Of a stretch of DNA of 6,811 nucleotides, positions 1 through 5,011 are shown one piece after another. The position numbers and the translations under genes are program-made. How positions within the stretch are numbered: position 1 is the stretch's first letter; every line of letters begins with the position of its first letter. The notes below the pieces were generated by a model. That model was not told the DNA's origin, ran no database searches, and saw only the letters and a list, made by a program, of their open reading frames with translations. The DNA lies in NCBI GenBank assembly GCA_964580815.1, contig CAZOLY010000175.1, positions 1 to 6,811 on the forward strand. Direction: 5' to 3'. This stretch comes from G020354785 sp964580815. GTDB lineage: Bacteria > Bacteroidota > Bacteroidia > Bacteroidales > UBA10428.

Positions 1-1834
1 AGACAGCTATGGTAATATTTTGCTGGGAAGCAGTGAAGGTTTATGTATGTTTAATCCTGAAAATGAATCAATTATAACTTTCACATACAATAGTGAAGAC
101 GAAAGTTCATTAAGCCATAACCAGGTAAACGCAATCTTGGAAAGCAGCGATTCTGTTTTATGGATTGGAACAAATAATGGATTAAATCAATTCATTCGTG
201 ATACCAAATCATTTGTTCATTACTTTGAAGAAGATGGGTTGACAAACAACAATATTTCAGGCTTGATAGAAGATGATAATGGTTATATTTGGATCAGTAC
301 GGCTAATGGCATTTCCAAATTTGATCCCAAATTAAAAACTTTTAAAAATTACAACTTATTTGATGGGTTGCAAGGTAAAGAATTTATCAGGCGAAGTTGC
401 TATAAAACAAAAAATGGAGAAATTGTGTTTGGAGGAACAAATGGTTTTAATATTTTTTATCCCGATAGTTTGCAGGATAACAATTTTATCCCTCCGGTTG
501 TAATTACCAATTTTTATTTATTTTATAAACCTGTATCTATAGGTGGCGAGGGTGATATTTTACAGAAACATATTAGCGAAACCGATCAAATTACTTTATC
601 ACACAGGAATTCCATATTCTCTTTTCAATTTGCTGCTTTGGATTATACATCACCGGAACAAAACCAATATGCCTATATGTTGGAAGGATTTGAAAAAGAC
701 TGGAATTATGTCGGAAACCGACGGCTGGCTACATATACTAACCTTGACCCGGGTAAATATATTTTCAGGGTTAAGGCTTCAAATAGCGACGGTATCTGGA
801 ATGAAGAGGGGACATCTATTAAAATAACCGTTCTTCCACCATGGTGGGAAACCCTGTTGTTTAGAATATCTGTTGTACTGTTTATTCTGACATCAGCAAT
901 CGGATATTATTTTTATAGAGTTAACAGTCTTAAAAAGCAAAAGGCATATCTTCAAAAATTAGTAAAGGAAAGGACAATGGAAATAGAAGAAAAAAATTCA
1001 ATCCTGATAAAACAAGCTAATGAATTAAATGAAACAAATTCGATTCTTGAAGAACGGCAACAACAAATTGAAGAACAAGCCGAAGAACTGGAAGCACAAA
1101 AAGGATATCTTGAAGATGCGAATATTCATTTAAGTGAACTGAATTCTACAAAAGACAAATTCTTTTCAATTATTGCACATGACTTAAAAAATCCTTTTAC
1201 CACTATTTTAGGATTTTCAGAATTGTTAATAACCAAGTTTGAAAAATTAACAAAAGAAAAACAGTATAAGTATTCAGAGGTTATCTACGATTCTTCAAAA
1301 AATATTTATAATTTACTGGAAAACCTCTTGCAATGGGCAAGGACACAAACAGATAAAATAGTATTTGAACCTGTTACTTTTAACTTAAGATATCTGGTAG
1401 ATCAAAATATTACTTTACTAAAAGAAAACCTTCTAAAGAAGAAAATAACTGTTGAACATGAAAATTCAGATTTTTATGATGTATACGCTGACCTTAATAT
1501 GATTAACACGGTTTTACGAAATTTGTTAACCAATGCAATAAAATTCACAGATACCGGCGGTAAGATATCTATAGATTGTTTGAAGAAAAATAGCAGTGTT
1601 GAAGTTAGCATTAAAGATTCCGGTGTTGGCATGTCAGCAGAAGAAACAGCAAAATTATTCAGGGTCGATGCTAATTTTTCAAGAAAAGGCACAGATGGAG
1701 AATCAGGTACTGGCCTGGGATTGGTTTTATGCAAAGAATTTATCATAAAAAACGGCGGGACAATATGGGTAGAAAGTAGTCCTGGCAAAGGCAGTGCTTT
1801 TATATTTACAGTACCTTCTTCTGATAAATCTTAA
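1..1834 (+). CDS. Sensor histidine kinase with Reg_prop propeller repeats and Y_Y_Y domain (5' end outside window)
   Basis: Membrane sensor that autophosphorylates on histidine, probably in response to a periplasmic ligand such as a glycan fragment. The frame is open to the left edge (first full codon at 2), so the N-terminus is missing; the TTG at 20 lies inside a propeller repeat and is not a credible start. Numbering from that TTG: Reg_prop-like repeats at about 1-150 (VLWIGTNNGL, YIWISTANGI), a Y_Y_Y domain at about 195-272, one membrane helix at about 279-298, a Glu/Gln-rich coiled coil at about 305-380, HisKA with H-box FFSIIAHDLKNPF (phospho-acceptor His387), then HATPase_c with N-box Asn501/Asn505, G1 DSGVGM (533-538) and G2 GTGLGL (563-568). 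All kinase motifs are intact. It ends in tandem TAA TAA stops, with no receiver or AraC-type HTH as in full hybrid systems. A separate response regulator is inferred but not visible. The gene is more AT-rich than its neighbours. Confidence 0.95.
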   Translation, partial: DSYGNILLGSSEGLCMFNPENESIITFTYNSEDESSLSHNQVNAILESSDSVLWIGTNNGLNQFIRDTKSFVHYFEEDGLTNNNISGLIEDDNGYIWISTANGISKFDPKLKTFKNYNLFDGLQGKEFIRRSCYKTKNGEIVFGGTNGFNIFYPDSLQDNNFIPPVVITNFYLFYKPVSIGGEGDILQKHISETDQITLSHRNSIFSFQFAALDYTSPEQNQYAYMLEGFEKDWNYVGNRRLATYTNLDPGKYIFRVKASNSDGIWNEEGTSIKITVLPPWWETLLFRISVVLFILTSAIGYYFYRVNSLKKQKAYLQKLVKERTMEIEEKNSILIKQANELNETNSILEERQQQIEEQAEELEAQKGYLEDANIHLSELNSTKDKFFSIIAHDLKNPFTTILGFSELLITKFEKLTKEKQYKYSEVIYDSSKNIYNLLENLLQWARTQTDKIVFEPVTFNLRYLVDQNITLLKENLLKKKITVEHENSDFYDVYADLNMINTVLRNLLTNAIKFTDTGGKISIDCLKKNSSVEVSIKDSGVGMSAEETAKLFRVDANFSRKGTDGESGTGLGLVLCKEFIIKNGGTIWVESSPGKGSAFIFTVPSSDKS

Positions 1835-1842
1835 TAAAATTA

Positions 1843-1890
1843 GGGACAGCGCCCATTTTTTTAATAGCGACAGCGTCTATTTATTTTATC
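1843..1890. repeat. Imperfect 24-bp tandem direct repeat just after the kinase stop
   Basis: Two adjacent 24-bp units, 1843-1866 and 1867-1890, match at 18 of 24 positions by eye. Both contain GACAGCG followed by a T-rich stretch. In the first unit GGG and CCC flank six bases and are followed by seven Ts, so it could be a very weak terminator for the kinase gene, but a 3-bp stem is not convincing alone. The GGGACAG...CCC-plus-T-run look resembles small REP-type intergenic elements. That is an impression from memory, not an identification. Confidence 0.5.
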
Positions 1891-1907
1891 CCGAACTACA
1901 AATTTCC

Positions 1908-1936
1908 TTGAATGCTTTTCTTAACTGCAATCTTTG
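1908..1936 (+). promoter_or_regulatory. Possible Bacteroidota-type promoter upstream of the GH43 gene
   Basis: The Bacteroidota housekeeping promoter consensus is TTG near -33 and TAnnTTTG near -7. Here TTG lies at 1908-1910 and AATCTTTG at 1929-1936, one mismatch from the -7 box, with 18 bp between them. The start codon is about 75 bp downstream. AT-rich DNA gives such matches by chance, so this is only a candidate. If real, the GH43 gene has its own promoter and is not just read through from the kinase. Confidence 0.3.
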
Positions 1937-2010
1937 TTAAACATGTATTAGAAATCAGGAGAGTTTTGTTAAATTGCAGGTGGTTTAATGGTAATGACTA
2001 GCATATCTAT

Positions 2011-3753
2011 ATGAATAAAATAAGTTTGCCAAATATTTGCTATTTTTTCATCCCGGCCTTTCTACTAATGGGATGTCAAAAAAATCAGCCGGTTTTAGAT
2101 AAGGATATTCAAACCGTTTGCAATCCGGTAAATATCAGTTACCGTTTTCAGTACGATGAACCCTCGCGAAGGGAAGCAGCCGATCCTACCGTAGTTCTTT
2201 TCAGGGATGAATATTATCTCTTTGCTTCGAAATCGGGCGGGTATTGGAATTCGGGCGATTTGATAAGTTGGAACTTTATTTCATGTAACCAGATACCCAC
2301 TGAAGATTGGGCACCTACGGCAGTTACAATCGGTGATACACTATATTTCATGGCAGGCAATAACTATAAATGTTCTATCTATAAATCGACCAGTCCCAAG
2401 GAAGGGAAATGGGATATTGCCAAAGATTCGCTACCCTGGTCAATTGGAGATCCGGCTCTTTTCCTTGACGATGATCAACGTCTTTATTTCTATTGGGGCT
2501 GTTCCGATAAGAATCCGATTTACTGTATTGAACTGGATTACAGGAATAACTTCAATCCCATAGGAGAGAGAGTTTCTCTGATTTCCAGCCATCCGGATCA
2601 ATATGGATGGGAAGTTCCTGGTGATTTTAATGACAGGTACGAAAGTTCAACCTGGATCGAAGGTGCATGGATGAATAAAATCAATGGCAGGTATTACCTG
2701 CAGTATGCCAGTCCTGGCACCCAGTATAAAAGTTATGCCGATGGGATTTATACATCCGAAGAACCACTTGGACCTTTCACACTTGCTGCCCATAATCCCT
2801 TTGCCTGTAAGCTGGGTGGATTTGCAAATGGTGCCGGTCATGGAAGTACTTTTACCGATAAGTATGGAAACCGGTGGCATATTGGAACGGTAACCGTCTC
2901 GGTAAAACACATGTTCGAAAGACGGCTGGCACTGTTCCCTGCATTTCTTGATGACGACAGTGTTTTGTACACGGTAACGAAGTATGGCGATTATCCGATG
3001 ATTATCCCCAAAAAGAAGGTAAGCAACTTCAGCGGGTTTTTTCCCGGTTGGATGCTGCTCTCGTATAAAAAACCGGTAGCTGTTTCTTCCACGGTCGACA
3101 GGCAGTCGCCTACTTTTATTAACGATGAAGAAATACGTACCTACTGGGCAGCACAAAGCGGGAGAAATACGGAATGGGCAACTATAGATCTGGTCTCCCA
3201 GTGCAGTGTTTATGCTCTTCAGATAAACTTTGCGGAACATAATACCCAGATTTTTGGCAGAGAAGAAGAACATTATTATCAATATATCGTCGAATCGTCA
3301 GTCGACAGCATTAAATGGCAGGTGTTAGCCGATAAATCGGGAAACAAGTTCGACAATTCGCACGATTATATTCAACTCGACCGGGGCGTTAATTGCAGAT
3401 ATATACGGATACGTAACTTGCATGTTCCCGGCGGAAATTTTGCCATTTGCGGCTTACGGGTATTTGGTTTGGGAAGGGGAGTTAAACCTTCTCCGTTAAG
3501 CCAGTTGAAAGTGAATAGGGACACTGCTGACCGGAGGTCGGTTACATTAAATTGGAATAAACCGGAAAATGTTACCGGCTATAACATTTCTTTTGGTTCG
3601 CACCCGAAAAAACTGTATCAAAATTACCTTGTTTATGGTGATACCTCGCTCACAATCAGAAACCTGAACGTGCATCAGACATATTATTTCAGCATTGAGT
3701 CCTTCAACGAAAATGGGATTACTTCTACCTATATTCTGGAGACAGCGCAATAA
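2011..3753 (+). CDS. GH43-family glycoside hydrolase lipoprotein with F5/8 type C and fibronectin III domains
   Basis: Predicted secreted lipoprotein hydrolase. GH43 enzymes are mostly arabinofuranosidases, xylosidases or galactosidases acting with inversion; the substrate cannot be read from this sequence. The signal peptide ends in lipobox LMGC, with Cys22 as the lipidation site. The five-bladed propeller spans about 45-335. Candidate catalytic residues are Asp58 (AADPTV, general base), Asp147 (IGDPAL, pKa modulator) and Glu217 (WIEGAW, general acid), with His277 in GAGHGS as the usual metal-site histidine. An F5/8 type C (discoidin-like) domain follows at about 350-488, often carbohydrate-binding, then a fibronectin III domain at about 494-578. 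ATG 2011 is chosen because an in-frame TAG lies at 1999-2001 and the signal peptide starts directly after it. No Shine-Dalgarno is visible, as is usual in this phylum. It lies 176 bp after the kinase gene on the same strand, which may regulate it. GH43 membership is confident; subfamily is not assigned. Confidence 0.9.
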   Translation: MNKISLPNICYFFIPAFLLMGCQKNQPVLDKDIQTVCNPVNISYRFQYDEPSRREAADPTVVLFRDEYYLFASKSGGYWNSGDLISWNFISCNQIPTEDWAPTAVTIGDTLYFMAGNNYKCSIYKSTSPKEGKWDIAKDSLPWSIGDPALFLDDDQRLYFYWGCSDKNPIYCIELDYRNNFNPIGERVSLISSHPDQYGWEVPGDFNDRYESSTWIEGAWMNKINGRYYLQYASPGTQYKSYADGIYTSEEPLGPFTLAAHNPFACKLGGFANGAGHGSTFTDKYGNRWHIGTVTVSVKHMFERRLALFPAFLDDDSVLYTVTKYGDYPMIIPKKKVSNFSGFFPGWMLLSYKKPVAVSSTVDRQSPTFINDEEIRTYWAAQSGRNTEWATIDLVSQCSVYALQINFAEHNTQIFGREEEHYYQYIVESSVDSIKWQVLADKSGNKFDNSHDYIQLDRGVNCRYIRIRNLHVPGGNFAICGLRVFGLGRGVKPSPLSQLKVNRDTADRRSVTLNWNKPENVTGYNISFGSHPKKLYQNYLVYGDTSLTIRNLNVHQTYYFSIESFNENGITSTYILETAQ

Positions 3754-3788
3754 CAATCATTTAGAAATTAAATTTGAAAAACAACATT

Positions 3789-3808
3789 CCAGGAAGAATA
3801 TTCCCTGG
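3789..3808. terminator. Short hairpin in the convergent spacer, possible terminator
   Basis: CCAGG at 3789-3793 pairs with CCTGG at 3804-3808 around a 10-base AT-rich loop that can pair further. It lies 36 bp after the GH43 stop. The + strand side is followed by a mixed TA stretch without a clean T-run. The - strand side is followed by AATGTTGTTTTTC, somewhat more terminator-like. It could therefore serve either gene, and neither assignment is strong. Confidence 0.35.
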
Positions 3809-3845
3809 TGGGTATATATTTACATAAATGCAAATAATTTAGAGT

Positions 3846-3875
3846 AAAAAAGTATATAATTACCCTTATATATTT
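3846..3875 (-). terminator. AT-rich hairpin with T-run, probable terminator of the leftward operon
   Basis: TATATAA at 3853-3859 pairs with TTATATA at 3866-3872 around the loop TTACCC. The stem extends outward by a G-T wobble and two A-T pairs. Read on the - strand, the hairpin is followed by TTTTTT (complement of 3846-3851), 45 bp past the stop of the acyltransferase gene. The core stem contains only A-T pairs, so it is weak thermodynamically, but position and T-run fit an intrinsic terminator for the two leftward genes. Confidence 0.4.
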
Positions 3876-3919
3876 ATTGTCATTTAATATCATTTTTTAA
3901 TAGTTTTCTGCAAGCAGAG

Positions 3920-5011
3920 CTAAAGCTTAATGAATATCTTCCTGCTGTAAAGCCACCAGGCCGGCACAAAATTTATTCCTGTAAACAGCAGTGCATACAA
4001 CATGCTTAAGAATTTGTATGAAAAGAATGTATGATCTGCCAGGGCAATAAAATGTTCGTTCAATCCGGCACCGGCAAACGGCAGATTGTAGAATATAAAA
4101 GCTAATAAATCGGCCAGCACATAGATTGTTATTGCATTGGCTCCGAAAACAATACCGATGCGTGCAAATTTGTGATATTGCAGTGTATCTACTATGTGCA
4201 TACCTGCAGCCAGAGTGATCATGGCCAGTCCGCCTGTAAACAATACGTAAGAACTTGTCCATAGATTCTTGTTGAACGGAAAATCCCAGCTCCAGATATA
4301 ACCAAGGATACAGGCTGCAAATCCCAGAATAAATATACCTATTACTTTCCTGTCCTGTGATGCACTGCCCAGAATTATTTTCCCGGTGAGCATACCCATG
4401 ATGCACGTTCCAAATGCCGGGACGGTACTCAGCAGTCCTTCCGGGTCCCATGTCCCCTGCCAGAGCTTGCCGGGAAGTAACTGGCTGTCGATCCATGCTG
4501 CCAGGTTAATTCCGGGTTCGAGCATAGCTGATTGGTGTCCCGGTGTGGGGATGAGCGTCATTGCTAACCAGTAAAAAACGAGGAGGCCTGCACCGGTTAT
4601 AAGCTGGCAGATCCATCGGGAATGGAGGAATAGAAGTGAACATACAAGGAAAACAATGGCGATACGCTGCAAAACACCGGCATAACGCAATTCTGAAATC
4701 CGGAAGTGCTGGATGTAATTAAGTAATAATCCCACTGCAAATATTTTAACCGAGCGGAACAGAATTTTACCATGCATCTTTCTTTTCGATACTCCCTTCT
4801 GAATAAGCTTTGTGTAAGCCAAAGCAATGGAAACACCCACAATAAAAATGAAAAAAGGAAATATCAGGTCAGTAGGGGTAAGGCCGTTCCATTCAGCATG
4901 AAGCAAGGGCTTATAGACATGTGACCAGCTGCCGGGAAAGTTCACAAGTATCATTGATGCAATGGTAAACCCGCGAAAAGCGTCTAATGAAAGTAATCGT
5001 TTAGTTTCCAT
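3920..5011 (-). CDS. Membrane acyltransferase of the heparan-alpha-glucosaminide N-acetyltransferase-like family (COG4299/DUF5009, NagX-like)
   Basis: Polytopic inner-membrane protein of 363 residues with roughly ten hydrophobic segments. Family features include the N-terminal KRLLSLDAFRGFTIASMI block, WNGLTPTDLIFPFF (41-54) leading into helix FIFIVGVSIALA, GVLQRIAIVFLV (112-123), TWDPEGLLSTVPAFGT (187-202) and GANAITIYVLADLL (290-303). His38, just before the WNGLT motif, probably corresponds to the histidine that carries the acetyl group in human HGSNAT; this alignment is from memory. HGSNAT moves acetyl from cytosolic acetyl-CoA across the membrane onto terminal glucosamine. Bacterial relatives called NagX sit in GlcNAc-utilisation clusters, but their reaction is less certain. 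The ATG at 5011 gives the usual family N-terminus. The start overlaps the previous gene's stop by 11 bp, so co-transcription is very likely. The role here, acetylating glucosamine or a glycan end, is inferred from family and neighbour. Confidence 0.88.
   Translation of the reverse strand: METKRLLSLDAFRGFTIASMILVNFPGSWSHVYKPLLHAEWNGLTPTDLIFPFFIFIVGVSIALAYTKLIQKGVSKRKMHGKILFRSVKIFAVGLLLNYIQHFRISELRYAGVLQRIAIVFLVCSLLFLHSRWICQLITGAGLLVFYWLAMTLIPTPGHQSAMLEPGINLAAWIDSQLLPGKLWQGTWDPEGLLSTVPAFGTCIMGMLTGKIILGSASQDRKVIGIFILGFAACILGYIWSWDFPFNKNLWTSSYVLFTGGLAMITLAAGMHIVDTLQYHKFARIGIVFGANAITIYVLADLLAFIFYNLPFAGAGLNEHFIALADHTFFSYKFLSMLYALLFTGINFVPAWWLYSRKIFIKL
5001..5011 (-). other. 11-bp stop/start overlap joining the two leftward genes
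   Basis: On the - strand the acyltransferase start ATG (5011-5009) lies before the TAA stop (5003-5001) of the NagB/PIG-L-like gene, in a different frame. No purine-rich ribosome-binding site is visible in the 20 bases upstream of the ATG, which are AT-rich. This fits either translational coupling or ordinary SD-independent initiation in Bacteroidota. Either way it indicates a single transcript. Confidence 0.85.

Noticed and set aside
20..22. TTG as the start of the sensor kinase
   Set aside because: The upstream codons to position 2 read DSYGNI and complete a Reg_prop-type repeat, so the true start lies outside the window.
1835..2010. tRNA, small RNA or riboswitch in the kinase-hydrolase gap
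   Set aside because: No cloverleaf, no conserved riboswitch core and no strong extended stem could be seen; only the tandem repeat and a weak promoter match are supportable.
1988..2014. Tiny ORF (8 codons) whose TGA overlaps the GH43 ATG as ATGA
   Set aside because: Looks like a possible leader peptide, but it has no Shine-Dalgarno, no codon bias and no notable residues, and such short ORFs are expected by chance.
2647..3282. 211-codon open frame on the - strand inside the GH43 gene
   Set aside because: It is antisense to a well-supported domain protein, its translation shows no recognisable motif, and its composition fits a shadow frame.
3741..3748. Third GACAGCGC copy at the end of the GH43 gene
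   Set aside because: Only 8 bases match the 1843-1890 repeat, the flanks do not, and the bases are coding (Thr-Ala), so it is most likely coincidence.
3927..4496. 189-codon open frame on the - strand inside the acyltransferase gene
   Set aside because: It overlaps the membrane acyltransferase in another frame, its translation is rich in Arg, Cys and Tyr without domain features, and the main frame carries all the family motifs.
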